Counted from the stretch's first letter, positions 36,543-46,122 are shown. The stretch: DNA of 64,000 nt from Xanthomonas bonasiae (GCF_017163705.1 NZ_JAFIWB010000005.1:62001-126000), one strand, 5' to 3'. The notes: generated by a model from the letters alone, not told the origin. Numbers and translations are program-made.

Positions 36543-36666
36543 GGGCGCGTACCTGCAACCTCTCGCAAGGCCGCTGTTCCGCACCAGCGCCGACATGCGG
36601 GCCGACGTCGCCGCGCTGCTGCCGATAGCGTTGCGACATCCCGGCGTCTTGCGGCCGGCGCAGTGC

Positions 36667-36734
36667 TGTGGGAGCGACTTCGGTCGCGACGGGCTCTACT
36701 GGTGAGGCCCGTCGCGACTGAAGTCGCTCCCACA
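36667..36734. repeat. GTAG-like REP palindrome 3 (GTGGGAGCGACTTC variant)
   Basis: Arms of 28 bp (36667-36694 and 36707-36734) with one mismatch. The sequence is a variant (GTGGGAGCGACTTCGGTCG) of the other REPs. Confidence 0.9.
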
Positions 36735-36796
36735 AGGTCGCCGCGACCTGCAAAGGATCGAAAAACGCCCTGGCCGCGGTGCCGGCGGCGGCGCCG

Positions 36797-39700
36797 CTAC
36801 AACGCGCTGCCGCCGAACTTGTGCGTGTACTGCAGGTACAGGCTGCGGCCCACGGTGTCGAACCAGGACACGTCGTAGTACGGATACGACGTGTAGGTGC
36901 GGTCGCGCGGCGGCATCTTGTCGAACAGGTTGGTCACCGCCAGCGACAGCTGCGCGTGGTCGCCGATGCGGTACTGCACCGAGGCGTTGTAGCGGTAGGT
37001 GGCGCCGATCCACGGGCTGTCGCCGCTGTCCGGGTCGTAGACCTGGTCGTAGGAATCGGAACTGGGCAGGCGCCCCAGGCGCTCGCCGTGCAGCGTCGCC
37101 GACCACGCCTTGCGTTCCCACGACACGCTGGCGCTGGCCTTGCTGCGCGGGATGTCGTAGCCGCTGTTGACCGCGAATTCGTCCACCATCGCTTCGCCGG
37201 CGTAGACCTGGATGTCGTGACGGCGCACCCAGGTGTAGCTGCCGCTGAAGCGGAAGGTGCCGATCGCGGTGTCCAGCCGGTAGTGGGTGCTGAGGTCGAT
37301 GCCGCTGGTGCTTTCGCGGGCGATGTTGATCGGGTTGACGTAGACCCCGTACAGGTCGCCATCGGCGCTGCGGGTGACCCGCGCCAGCGCCTGCTGGCAG
37401 GTGGTCGAGGCCGCATCCAGGTTGCCCAGCCGGCACTCGGATTCGTCGCGCAGCACCTGGTCCACGCGCAGGTCCTGCACCTGGTTGCGCATGTCGATGT
37501 CGAAGTAGTCCACCGACACGTCCAGCTCCGGTCGCGGCGACCAGACGAAGCCGGCGGTCCACGAGGTGCTGGTTTCCGGGTCCAGTTTGCGGTTGCCGCT
37601 GCGGCCGCGGATGATCGCCTCGTCGTTGTAGCTGCAGTCCTCGATCGCCACGCCGGGTTCTTCGCTGGCGCAGCGGTAATAGTCCACGCCGGAGGTTTCG
37701 TCGTTGCCGGCGCCGGCGTAGATGTAGTGCAGGTCCGGCGCGCGGAACGCGGTGCCGTAGGAGCTGCGCAGCAGCAGCGTGTCCAGCGGCCGCCATTCCA
37801 GCCCGCCGCTGTAGGTGAACTTGCCCAGGGTGCGGCCGGAGAAGCGGTACTGGTCGTAGCGTCCGGCCAGGCTCAGCGCCAGCGTCGACAGCACCGGCAG
37901 GCGCAGCTCGCTGGCCAGCGCCCAGCGGTTGCGGCTGCCGTGGCCGTCGGAATCCTTCCAGCTGTAGTAGTAGTACTGGGTGGCCAGCGGATCCGGACGC
38001 AGGTCGTAGCCCTGGTTGCCGAACTCGGCGGTGGCCGACAGCCCGGCGTCGCCGCCGGGCAGCGCGAACAGGCTGGGATTGGTCACGGTGAAGGCGGCGG
38101 TGTCGGTGCGCGAGCGCGGTTGGTACACGCTGCGCTGAGCGATGCTGTCGTAGTCGGTGCGGGTCAGCGGCGTGTACAGGCGCTGCGGGTCGGCATTGAA
38201 GATCGGCAGGCCGGAGTCTTCGTCCACGCCCAACTGCTCGCCGAGGAACAACGCGTTGGCACGCTCGGCGACGATCTGCGGCCAGCTGATCGTGGCCTGG
38301 TACTGCGAATGGCTGAGGCTGGCCTCGTAGTCCCAGTCGCTGGCCAGCTTGCCCTTGAAGCCGGTGGTCAGGCTGAAGGTCTTTTGCCGGGTGCGGATGG
38401 TGCCGGCGTTGAGCCCGCCCATTTCCTCGGGACTGAACTGGCGGCCCCAGGCCTCGATCTGGTCGGTGGCCTGGTTGTAGAAATAGCCTTCCTCGTTGCC
38501 GTCCGCGGCCATGTAGCCCCACTGGGTCACGTCGCGGAACAGCGACAGCTCGTGGTAGCCGAGCTGCAGGTCGGCGAACCACTCGGTGCCGCCGTCGAAG
38601 GCGTAGCTCAGCGAGGCGTAGGCGTTGATGCCGCGGCGCTTGTTGCCGATGGTGCCGTAGCCGATCGACGCGCTGCTGCCGCAGAACTCGCCGTAGCCCG
38701 GGCGCGAGGCGTAGCCGGTGCTGCCGCCGTTGAGCCCGGACACCGCCTCGCAGGTGGCTTCGCCCGGATCCAGATAGTTGTCGTCGTAGTCGGTGCGCAG
38801 GAAGGTGCGGCGCGGCACCTGCGAACGCACGGTGGGGCCGTCCAGGGTGCTGTCCTGGCGGCTGCGCTGGTAGGCCCACAACGGATTCTGGGTCACCGCT
38901 TCGGCGCCGAACACCGCATCGAACGCGCCGCGCGAGAAGCCGCTGCTGATGCTCAGGTTGAAACTGTCGCCACCGCCGCCGCTGGTGTCGCCGAAGCGGT
39001 AGTCCAGGGTGGTGCCGTCGGCCTGCTTCTTGAGGATGAAGTTGACCACGCCGGAGATCGCGTCCGAGCCGTAGATCGCCGAGGCGCTGCCGGTCAGGAT
39101 CTCGATGCGGTCGATCATGCCCAGCGGGATGTTGGAGATGTCGGTGAAGTTGCTGCGGCCCTTGAACGGCATCGGGAAGTCGGCGATGCGGCGGCCGTTG
39201 ACCAGCACCAGGGTGTGGTTGGGGCCGAGCCCGCGCAGGTCCACCTGCTGCGCGCCGGGCGAGAAGTCGGCGCCGCTGGCCGACTGCGGGCTCTGCGTCT
39301 CGCCGCCGTTCTGGGTCATCGCGCGCAGCACGTCCGGGACCGAGGTGAAGCCGTTGGCCTTGATCTGTTCGGCGCTGATCACGCTGATCGGCGCCGGCCC
39401 TTCCAACTGTGCGCGCGGAATGCGCGAGCCGGTGACCTGCAGCGTCTGCAGCTCGGCGACCGGTTCGGCGGGCGCGGCGGCGGGCAGCGTGGCGCGCACC
39501 GGTTGCGCGCGCGGCGCTGCCGGGGCCGGCTCCTGGCGCCGTACCAGCCAGGCGCCGGAGGCATCGCGCTGGGCGACGAAGCCGCTGCCGTGCAGCACGC
39601 GTTGCAGCGCCTGCGCGGTGTCCAGCTGGCCGTGCGCGCCGGCGCTGCGTGCGCCGTCGAGCTGGTCGGCGCGGTAGATCAGCTGCGCGCCGGATTGCCG

Positions 39701-39850
39701 CGCCAGCGCCTCCAGCGCCGCGCGCAGCGGGCCGGCGGGAATGTTCACCTGGCTGGCCGCGGCTTGGCCGTCGGCGGCCGCTTGCGCCTGCGCCGCGCAG
39801 GCGGTCGCACAGGCCATGCTCAGCAGCAGGACACGCATCGGATATCGCAT
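36797..39850 (-). CDS. TonB-dependent outer-membrane receptor with N-terminal signalling (STN) domain
   Basis: The product is 1017 aa. A signal peptide (about 1-24) is followed by an STN domain (about 36-100, with PLRAALEALARQSGAQLIY) that talks to the FecR anti-sigma protein. Then come the TonB-box region and plug (about 145-275, ISVISAEQIKANGFTSVPDVL and IDRIEILTGSASAIYGSDAI), then the 22-strand barrel to the C-terminal YTHKF. It is the third gene of fecI-fecR-receptor on the minus strand. The ligand is unknown. Siderophores, sugars or peptides are all possible. The neighbour on the other side encodes an exported cyanophycinase/isoaspartyl peptidase, which points to peptide-like ligands. 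Confidence 0.94.
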   Translation of the reverse strand: MRYPMRVLLLSMACATACAAQAQAAADGQAAASQVNIPAGPLRAALEALARQSGAQLIYRADQLDGARSAGAHGQLDTAQALQRVLHGSGFVAQRDASGAWLVRRQEPAPAAPRAQPVRATLPAAAPAEPVAELQTLQVTGSRIPRAQLEGPAPISVISAEQIKANGFTSVPDVLRAMTQNGGETQSPQSASGADFSPGAQQVDLRGLGPNHTLVLVNGRRIADFPMPFKGRSNFTDISNIPLGMIDRIEILTGSASAIYGSDAISGVVNFILKKQADGTTLDYRFGDTSGGGGDSFNLSISSGFSRGAFDAVFGAEAVTQNPLWAYQRSRQDSTLDGPTVRSQVPRRTFLRTDYDDNYLDPGEATCEAVSGLNGGSTGYASRPGYGEFCGSSASIGYGTIGNKRRGINAYASLSYAFDGGTEWFADLQLGYHELSLFRDVTQWGYMAADGNEEGYFYNQATDQIEAWGRQFSPEEMGGLNAGTIRTRQKTFSLTTGFKGKLASDWDYEASLSHSQYQATISWPQIVAERANALFLGEQLGVDEDSGLPIFNADPQRLYTPLTRTDYDSIAQRSVYQPRSRTDTAAFTVTNPSLFALPGGDAGLSATAEFGNQGYDLRPDPLATQYYYYSWKDSDGHGSRNRWALASELRLPVLSTLALSLAGRYDQYRFSGRTLGKFTYSGGLEWRPLDTLLLRSSYGTAFRAPDLHYIYAGAGNDETSGVDYYRCASEEPGVAIEDCSYNDEAIIRGRSGNRKLDPETSTSWTAGFVWSPRPELDVSVDYFDIDMRNQVQDLRVDQVLRDESECRLGNLDAASTTCQQALARVTRSADGDLYGVYVNPINIARESTSGIDLSTHYRLDTAIGTFRFSGSYTWVRRHDIQVYAGEAMVDEFAVNSGYDIPRSKASASVSWERKAWSATLHGERLGRLPSSDSYDQVYDPDSGDSPWIGATYRYNASVQYRIGDHAQLSLAVTNLFDKMPPRDRTYTSYPYYDVSWFDTVGRSLYLQYTHKFGGSAL

Positions 39851-39963
39851 CGAGTTTTCTCGCCTAACACAGGCGCAGGGCCACGCCCCCGCTAGTCATG
39901 ACGAACGAGTTACGCAAATCCCCCCGTCGCGCCGCACCGCCGCACCGCCGCGCGCAGCCGCGC

Positions 39964-41049
39964 TCAGCGGCTGTGCAACAGCACCTGGTCGCCGCGGCGC
40001 TCGGCGCGGATCGGGAAGCCCTGCTCGAGCAGGCGCACGAACGCGTCGGTATTGGACCAGCGGAAGTTGCCGCCGACGCGCAGCGCGCCGGCACTGGCGT
40101 CGGCCACCTGCAGCTTGACCGTGTTGTAGCGGTTGAACTCGGCCACGGCCGCCTGCAGCGGGGTGTCGTCGAAGGTCAGGTAGCCGTTGCGCCAGTCCAG
40201 CGCGCGTTCGGCCTCGGCCAGTGCGACCCGGCGCACCAGCACTCCGTGCGGGCCGGCCAGGGCGATGCTGCCGGCCGGCAGCAGGGTCGGCGGCGCCTGC
40301 GGGTTCGCCGCCGACTCCAGCCGCACCGTGCCCTCGGTGACCACCACGCGCAGCGCGTCGGCATCGCGGCGCACCGCGAAGCGCGTGCCCACCGCGATCA
40401 CCCGGCGCGCGCCGCTGGCGACCACGAACGGCCGCGCCGGATCCTTGCTCACCTCGAAGAACGCCTCGCCGCGCTCCAGGTCGATATGCCGCTGCGCGCG
40501 CGACAGCGCCACGTCGATGCGGCTGTCGCTGCTCAGCGTCGCATGCGAGCCGTCGGCCAATGCCAGCGGGCGCAGGCTGCCGGTGGCGCTGGCGTAGGCG
40601 ACCGGCTGCAGCGCCGCGGATTGGCGCCAGGCCAGGCCCAGCACCGCGCCGAGCAGCAGCGTCGCGGCCAGCGCCAGCGGCCAGCGCCGGCGCGCGCGCG
40701 CGGGTGGGCGCGGCGCGAAGCGCAACTGACCGAGGTCGGCCGGCGTACCGGGTGCGACCGCTGCCGCGGCGCCGTCGCTCGCTTCGGTGGCGTTCGCCAA
40801 GGCGTCTCCACCCGCCAATCCCCGCCAGCTGCCGCGTGGCGGAATGTGGCCGTCGCGCTGGCCCGCGCCCAGCGCCTGCAGCCGCCCGCTCTCCTGCCAC
40901 GCCGCGCGCAGGCGCAGGAACGCCACCCGGTGCGCCGTGGCCGCGGCCAGCCACGTTTCCAGCCGCGCCTGCTGCTGCGGCGTCCAATCGCCGCGGTCGC
41001 AGCGCGCCAGCCAGGCCGCGGCGCGCAGCTCAATCCGCCTGCTGTCCAT
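39964..41049 (-). CDS. FecR-type anti-sigma / sigma regulator
   Basis: The product is 361 aa from the ATG at 41049, which overlaps the fecI end by 20 bp, so translation is coupled. The N-terminal DUF4880 part (AAAWLARCDRGDWTPQQQARL) binds the sigma factor. A transmembrane helix lies at about 124-142, then the FecR domain (GEAFFEVSKDPARPFVV, GTRFAVR) and a C-terminal STN-like part (YLTFDDTPLQAAVAEFNRYN). It passes the signal from the receptor STN domain to the sigma factor across the inner membrane. Confidence 0.94.
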   Translation of the reverse strand: MDSRRIELRAAAWLARCDRGDWTPQQQARLETWLAAATAHRVAFLRLRAAWQESGRLQALGAGQRDGHIPPRGSWRGLAGGDALANATEASDGAAAAVAPGTPADLGQLRFAPRPPARARRRWPLALAATLLLGAVLGLAWRQSAALQPVAYASATGSLRPLALADGSHATLSSDSRIDVALSRAQRHIDLERGEAFFEVSKDPARPFVVASGARRVIAVGTRFAVRRDADALRVVVTEGTVRLESAANPQAPPTLLPAGSIALAGPHGVLVRRVALAEAERALDWRNGYLTFDDTPLQAAVAEFNRYNTVKLQVADASAGALRVGGNFRWSNTDAFVRLLEQGFPIRAERRGDQVLLHSR

Positions 41050-41602
41050 CCTGTGCCCGTGCCTGCCGCGGCGCCGCGGGCGCGCGCGCGCCGTCGTCGC
41101 CATGAAAATGATCGGCCAGCAGGCGCATGCCCTTGGCCACGTGCTTTTCCACGGTCTTCTCGCTGATGCCCAGACGCACGGCCACCTCCTTTTGCGACAG
41201 TTCCTCGACCCGCCGCAGCCAGATCACGCTGCGGCAGCGGTCGGGCAGGCGGTCGAAGGCGGCCGCCAGCCGTCCCAGTACCTGCCGCCCGCCGCACCAG
41301 CGTTCCGGCGACAGCTCGTCTACCAGGACGTGCAGCGACTCCAAATCACCCACTGCCTCGATCGACACCACCCGGCTGCGCCGCCGCCGGTCGCTCATCA
41401 GGTGCCGCGCGGTGGCGAACAGGAACGACTTGGGCAGGCTCGGCCGCGCCTTGCCGGCGGCCTCGTAGACGCGCACGTAGATCTCCTGGCGCAGGTCGTG
41501 CCATTCCTCGCGCTGCGGCCAGCAGCGCCGCAGGTAGCCGCTCAGCGCCTGCTCGTGGACGAGGATCTCGTGGACGAACCAATCGTCGAGGGAGGCGGGC
41601 AT
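41030..41602 (-). CDS. ECF sigma factor, FecI type
   Basis: The product is 190 aa from the ATG at 41602. Region 2 has YLRRCWPQREEWHDLRQEIYVRV and SFLFATARHLMSDRRRR, and region 4 has LPDRCRSVIWLRRVEELSQKEVAVRLGISEKTVEKHVAKGMRLL. FecI-type sigmas are freed by FecR after ligand binding to the receptor and drive the receptor gene. It is divergent from the fusion gene at 41746, with 143 bp between the start codons. Confidence 0.95.
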   Translation of the reverse strand: MPASLDDWFVHEILVHEQALSGYLRRCWPQREEWHDLRQEIYVRVYEAAGKARPSLPKSFLFATARHLMSDRRRRSRVVSIEAVGDLESLHVLVDELSPERWCGGRQVLGRLAAAFDRLPDRCRSVIWLRRVEELSQKEVAVRLGISEKTVEKHVAKGMRLLADHFHGDDGARAPAAPRQARAQDGQQAD

Positions 41603-41745
41603 GCATCCCACATTAGCCGATCGTCCGCCCGTGTGGCAGCGCCCGCGCGCCGCCGCGAACCGGTACAACGACGAGGGGGGAAACCGCGCCGCCGTTCGTC
41701 CCCTGTCTGCAACGAACCGCCCGTCCGCCCCTCGAGGAGATCCGC

Positions 41746-43692
41746 ATGACCCGTTCCGTCGGCACGTTCCGGCCCTGGCTGGTGGCATTGCTGGGCCTGT
41801 GCCTGGCCGCGCCCGCCGCCGCTCGCGATTACCGCCAGTACCTGGTCGGCGATCCGGCCCTGCCCACGCCCGGCCCGGTCGCGCCGGGGCTGCTGCTGAT
41901 GGGCGGCGGCGACCGCAACTACGACGCGCTGCGCTGGTTCATGGCCAAGGCCGGGCACGGCCACGTGGTGGTGCTGCGCGCCTCGCAAGGCAACGAAGTG
42001 GCCGAGGAGTTCTACCGCGACGTCGGCGGCGTGGCCTCGGTGGAGACCTTCGTGTTCAGCGGCCGCGGCGCCTCCAGCGATCCGGCGCTGCTGCGCAGCC
42101 TGGCCCGCGCCGACGGCATCTTCATCGCCGGCGGCGACCAGTCGCGCTACGTGCGCTACTGGAAGGGCACGCCGGTGGCCGCCGCGCTGGACGCGCACGT
42201 GCGCGCCGGCAAGCCGCTCGGCGGCACCAGCGCCGGCCTGGCGATGCTGGGCGAGTACCTGTACGGGGCGATGGACGGCGGCAGCCTGACCAGCGCGTCG
42301 GCGCTGGCCGATCCGCTGGGGCCGGCCACCACCATCGAGACCGACTTCCTGCACCTGGACCTGCTCAAGCGCGTCATCACCGACACCCACTTCAAGGAAC
42401 GCGACCGGCTCGGCCGGCTGTTCGCGTTCCGCGCCAAGGCGGCGACGCTGGCCCCGGCCGGGCAGCCGCTGATCGGCCTGGGCGTGGACGAGAGCGCGGC
42501 GTTGGCGGTGGAGGGCGACGGCAGCGCGCGGGTCTATGCCACCGATCCGCAGGCCGGCGCCACCGTGGTCGCCGGCCCGCTGCAGCCGGCCACGCCGGCC
42601 GGACAGCCGCTGCAGGCGGCACGCATCGAGACGGTCGGCGTCGGCCCCGGTTCCACCCTGCACCTGCCCGACGGCCGGGTCGATGCGCCGGTGTTCCACC
42701 GCTACTACGCGGTGCGCGACGGGCAAATGCGCGAGATTCCCGCCACCACCCTGGTGATCCACGGCGGCGCCGGGGTCGAGCGCGCCAGCAGCAGCGCCGC
42801 CGACCTGGCGCAGGCGCGCGCGGCGATGGAAACGGCGCTGCGCACCGGGCAGGCGCTGCTGGTGCAGGGCAGGCCGGCGGTGGACGCGGTCGCCGCGGCG
42901 ATCGCGGTGCTGGAGGATTCGCCGCAGTTCAACGCCGGCAAGGGCGCGGTGTTCACCCACGACGGCCGCAACGAACTGGACGCGGCGATCATGGACGGCG
43001 CCAGCGGCAAGGCCGGCGCGGTGGCCGGGGTGCACCGGGTGAGGAACCCGATCCAGCTGGCGCGCGCGGTGATGGACCAGTCCGAGCACGTGATGCTGGT
43101 CGGCGACGGCGCCGAGGCGTTCGCGCGCCAGCACGGGGTGACCCTGGTCGATCCGTCCTACTTCCGCACCGAGAAGCGCTGGAAGCAGCTGCAGCAGGCG
43201 CTGAAGGAAGAGGCGAACAAGCAGGCGCACGCCGACCTGGAGACCGCCAAGCACTTCGGCACGGTCGGCGCGCTGGCGCTGGACACGCAGGGCCGGCTGG
43301 CCGCGGGCACCTCCACCGGCGGCATGACCAACAAGCGCTACGGCCGCGTCGGCGACTCGCCGATCATCGGCGCCGGCACCTATGCCGACAGCCGCTGCGC
43401 GGTGTCCGGCACCGGCTGGGGCGAGTTCTACATCCGCGCGGTGGCGGCCTACGACATCTGCGCGCGGGTCAAGTACGCCGGGCAGAGCCTGGCGCAGGCG
43501 GCCGAGGCGGTGATCGACCAGCAGATCCCCAAGGCCGGCGGCGACGGCGGCGCGATCGCGCTGGGCGCCGACGGCAGCGTCGCCTTCCCGTTCAACACCG
43601 AGGGCATGTACCGCGGCTGGATCGGCGCCGACGGCGTGCCGCACGTGGCCATCTTCAAGGACGAGGCGCTGCCGCTGCCTGGGGCGCTGTAA
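41746..43692 (+). CDS. Exported fusion of cyanophycinase (S51) and isoaspartyl peptidase/asparaginase (T2)
   Basis: The product is 648 aa with GAGGAG before the ATG. The signal peptide is MTRSVGTFRPWLVALLGLCLAAPAAA. Domain 1 (about 30-330) is cyanophycinase-like: nucleophile Ser162 in GGTSAGLAM, His215 in TDTHFKERDRLGRL and GLGVDESAALAV. Domain 2 (about 335-645) is an Ntn hydrolase of the isoaspartyl peptidase family, starting VIHGGAGVE, with VDAVAAAIAVLED, NAGKGAVF, DAAIMDG and nucleophile Thr506 in HFGTVGALALD, followed by GTSTGGMTNKRYGR. Domain 1 would cut cyanophycin to beta-Asp-Arg and domain 2 would split that dipeptide. Domain order and signal peptide suggest complete degradation outside the cytoplasm. 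Its neighbours are fecI-fecR-receptor (divergent) and an M3 peptidase downstream. Confidence 0.92.
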   Translation: MTRSVGTFRPWLVALLGLCLAAPAAARDYRQYLVGDPALPTPGPVAPGLLLMGGGDRNYDALRWFMAKAGHGHVVVLRASQGNEVAEEFYRDVGGVASVETFVFSGRGASSDPALLRSLARADGIFIAGGDQSRYVRYWKGTPVAAALDAHVRAGKPLGGTSAGLAMLGEYLYGAMDGGSLTSASALADPLGPATTIETDFLHLDLLKRVITDTHFKERDRLGRLFAFRAKAATLAPAGQPLIGLGVDESAALAVEGDGSARVYATDPQAGATVVAGPLQPATPAGQPLQAARIETVGVGPGSTLHLPDGRVDAPVFHRYYAVRDGQMREIPATTLVIHGGAGVERASSSAADLAQARAAMETALRTGQALLVQGRPAVDAVAAAIAVLEDSPQFNAGKGAVFTHDGRNELDAAIMDGASGKAGAVAGVHRVRNPIQLARAVMDQSEHVMLVGDGAEAFARQHGVTLVDPSYFRTEKRWKQLQQALKEEANKQAHADLETAKHFGTVGALALDTQGRLAAGTSTGGMTNKRYGRVGDSPIIGAGTYADSRCAVSGTGWGEFYIRAVAAYDICARVKYAGQSLAQAAEAVIDQQIPKAGGDGGAIALGADGSVAFPFNTEGMYRGWIGADGVPHVAIFKDEALPLPGAL

Positions 43693-43708
43693 CTGGCTTG
43701 AGCACGTC

Positions 43709-43777
43709 CCTGTCGCGGCTGAAGCCGCTCCTACAAGACCGGCTGCGCACTGTAGGAGCGGCTTCAGCCGCGACAGG
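43709..43777. repeat. GTAG-type REP palindrome 4 (outward-facing order)
   Basis: Arms of 27 bp (43709-43735 and 43751-43777) are perfect complements with a 15-nt loop. The order is reversed compared with copies 1 and 2: the GTAG ends face the loop. Confidence 0.93.
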
Positions 43778-43936
43778 CGCTGTCCGCAAAGCGCCTGCCC
43801 AGGCCGCCAGGGCGTTCGGCGCCATGTCCACGCCGCGCCCGCCACCCCCAGATCCAATGGCACATGCCCGCCCCGCGCAAACCGCGTAGCGTGCGCGGCT
43901 GCCCCGCCACCATGTCCCTGTCAGGAGTTCCACCCC

Positions 43937-46093
43937 ATGTCGCGTACTGTCGTTCTGGCCGCCGCCATCAGCCTGGCGCTGGCAGCCTGTTCCGGTAAGG
44001 AGTCCACCCCCGTGCCCGCCGCCCCCGCCGCCTCGCAGTCCCCCGCTCCCGCCGCCGCCAATCCGCTGTTGAGCGCCAGCACGCTGCCGTTCCAGGCGCC
44101 GCCGTTCGACAAGATCAAGGACGCCGACTACCTGCCCGCGTTCGAAGAGGGCATGAAGCAGCACCTGGCCGAGATCCGCAAGATCGCCGACAACGCCGAG
44201 CCGGCCACCTTCGCCAACACCATCGAGGCGATGGAGCGCAGCGGCCAGACCCTGAGCCGGGTCCAGCGGATCTTCTTCGGCCTGGTCCAGGCCGACACCA
44301 ACGACGAACGCCAGAAGATCCAGGAAGCGGTGGCGCCGAAGCTGGCCGAGCACCAGGACGAGATCAGCCTGGACCCGAAGCTGTTCGCGCGGATCAAGGC
44401 GATCTACGACCAGCGCGACACGCTGAACCTGGAGCCGGAGCAGAAGCGCCTGGTCGAGCGCGACTACGAGGAATTCGTGCGGTCCGGCGCGCAGCTGTCC
44501 GATGCCGACAAGGCGACGCTGCGCAAGCTCAACGTCGAGGAAACCACGCTGGCCACCCAGTTCCACACCAAGCTGGTCGCGGCCACCGCCGCCGGCGCGG
44601 TGGTGGTGGACGACAAGGCCAAGCTCGACGGCCTGTCCGAGGGCGACATCGCCTCGGCCGCGCAGGACGCCGCGGCGCGCAAGCTCGACGGCAAGTATTT
44701 GCTCGCGCTGCAGAACACCACCCAGCAGCCGGTGCTGGCCTCGCTGAAGGACCGCGAGCTGCGCACCCAGGTGATGGCCGCCTCGCAGTCGCGCGCCGAG
44801 AAGGGCGACGCCAACGACACCCGCCAGACCATCCAGCGCCTGGCCCAACTGCGCGCGCAGAAGGCCAAGCTGCTCGGCTTCGACAGCTACGCCGCCTACA
44901 GCCTGGGCGACCAGATGGCCAAGACCCCGGCCGCGGCGCTGAAGCTGCTCACCGACACCGTGCCGGCGGCCACCGCCAAGGCGCGCAGCGAGATCGCCGA
45001 GATGCAGAAGGTGATCGATGCGCAGAAGGGCGGCTTCAAGCTCGCCGCGTCCGACTGGGACTTCTACGCCGAGCAGGTGCGCAAGGCCAAGTACGACCTG
45101 GACGAGTCGCAGATCAAGCCGTACTTCGAGCTGGACAACGTGCTCAAGAACGGCGTGTTCTACGCCGCCACCGAGCTGTACGGCATCACCTTCAAGGAAC
45201 GCACCGACATTCCGACCTACAACCCGGACATGAAGGTGTACGAAGTGTTCGACCAGGACGGCACCTCGATGGCGCTGTTCTACACCGACTACTACAAGCG
45301 CGACAGCAAGTCCGGCGGCGCGTGGATGGACGTGTTCGTCGAGCAGGACGGCCTCACCGGCGCCAAGCCGGTGGTGTACAACGTCTGCAACTTCACCAAG
45401 CCCGCGCCCGGCCAGCCGGCGCTGCTCAGCTTCGACGACGTCACCACCATGTTCCACGAGTTCGGCCACGCGCTGCACGGCATGTTCTCCAAGGTGAAGT
45501 ACCCGTCGATCGCCGGCACCGCGACCTCGCGCGACTTCGTCGAGTTCCCGTCGCAGTTCAACGAGCACTGGGCCTCGGATCCGAAGGTGTTCGCGCACTA
45601 CGCCAAGCATTACCAGACCGGCGAAGCGATGCCGGCCGAGCTGGTGGAGAAGATCAAGAAGGCGCGCACCTTCAACCAGGGCTATGCGACCACCGAGTAC
45701 CTGTCGGCGGCGCTGCTCGACCTGGCCTGGCACACCCAGCCGGCCGACGCGCCGCTGCAGGACGTGGACAAGTTCGAAGCCGACGCGCTGAAGAAGTTCA
45801 AGGTGGACGTGGCCGAAGTGCCGCCGCGCTACCGCACCACCTATTTCGACCACATCTGGGGCGGCGGCTACTCGGCCGGCTACTACGCCTACTTCTGGTC
45901 GGAAGTGCTCGACGACGACGCGTTCGAATGGTTCAAGGAGAACGGCGGCCTGTCGCGCAAGAACGGCGACATCTTCCGCGCCAAGATCCTCTCGCGCGGC
46001 AACACCGTCGACCTAGCCACCCTGTACCGCGATTTCCGCGGCAAGGATCCCAGCGTCGAACCGCTGCTGGAAAACCGCGGCCTGAAGGACTGA
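43937..46093 (+). CDS. dcp: M3-family peptidyl-dipeptidase Dcp, lipoprotein
   Basis: The product is 718 aa with a lipoprotein signal peptide (LAAC, Cys18). The zinc motif is HEFGH (507-511) in MFHEFGHALHGMFS, with the downstream glutamate in EFPSQFNEHW and the substrate-binding GGGYSAGYYAYFWSE. The enzyme takes C-terminal dipeptides off peptides. Lipoprotein Dcp is usual in xanthomonads, probably facing the periplasm. It follows the fusion gene by 244 bp including a REP, so it is not clearly co-transcribed. It ends at the terminator 46123-46153. Confidence 0.95.
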   Translation: MSRTVVLAAAISLALAACSGKESTPVPAAPAASQSPAPAAANPLLSASTLPFQAPPFDKIKDADYLPAFEEGMKQHLAEIRKIADNAEPATFANTIEAMERSGQTLSRVQRIFFGLVQADTNDERQKIQEAVAPKLAEHQDEISLDPKLFARIKAIYDQRDTLNLEPEQKRLVERDYEEFVRSGAQLSDADKATLRKLNVEETTLATQFHTKLVAATAAGAVVVDDKAKLDGLSEGDIASAAQDAAARKLDGKYLLALQNTTQQPVLASLKDRELRTQVMAASQSRAEKGDANDTRQTIQRLAQLRAQKAKLLGFDSYAAYSLGDQMAKTPAAALKLLTDTVPAATAKARSEIAEMQKVIDAQKGGFKLAASDWDFYAEQVRKAKYDLDESQIKPYFELDNVLKNGVFYAATELYGITFKERTDIPTYNPDMKVYEVFDQDGTSMALFYTDYYKRDSKSGGAWMDVFVEQDGLTGAKPVVYNVCNFTKPAPGQPALLSFDDVTTMFHEFGHALHGMFSKVKYPSIAGTATSRDFVEFPSQFNEHWASDPKVFAHYAKHYQTGEAMPAELVEKIKKARTFNQGYATTEYLSAALLDLAWHTQPADAPLQDVDKFEADALKKFKVDVAEVPPRYRTTYFDHIWGGGYSAGYYAYFWSEVLDDDAFEWFKENGGLSRKNGDIFRAKILSRGNTVDLATLYRDFRGKDPSVEPLLENRGLKD

Positions 46094-46122
46094 GTCGCGT
46101 CTCGCCGCTGGCGGTGATCGAG

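Larger units (their letters stand above)
36439..36796. other. Intergenic region filled by two REP palindromes
   Basis: The 358 bp between the acyltransferase and receptor genes hold the REP elements at 36471-36542 and 36667-36734. Between them (36560-36660) a short piece repeats part of the acyltransferase 3' end (compare TTCCACACCAGCGCCGACAT at 36350 with the copy near 36577), so a partial duplication happened here. Confidence 0.6.

Noticed and set aside
36779-39895. Open frame of over 1000 codons on the plus strand
   Set aside because: It is antisense to the TonB-dependent receptor, whose signal peptide, plug and barrel are clear on the minus strand.
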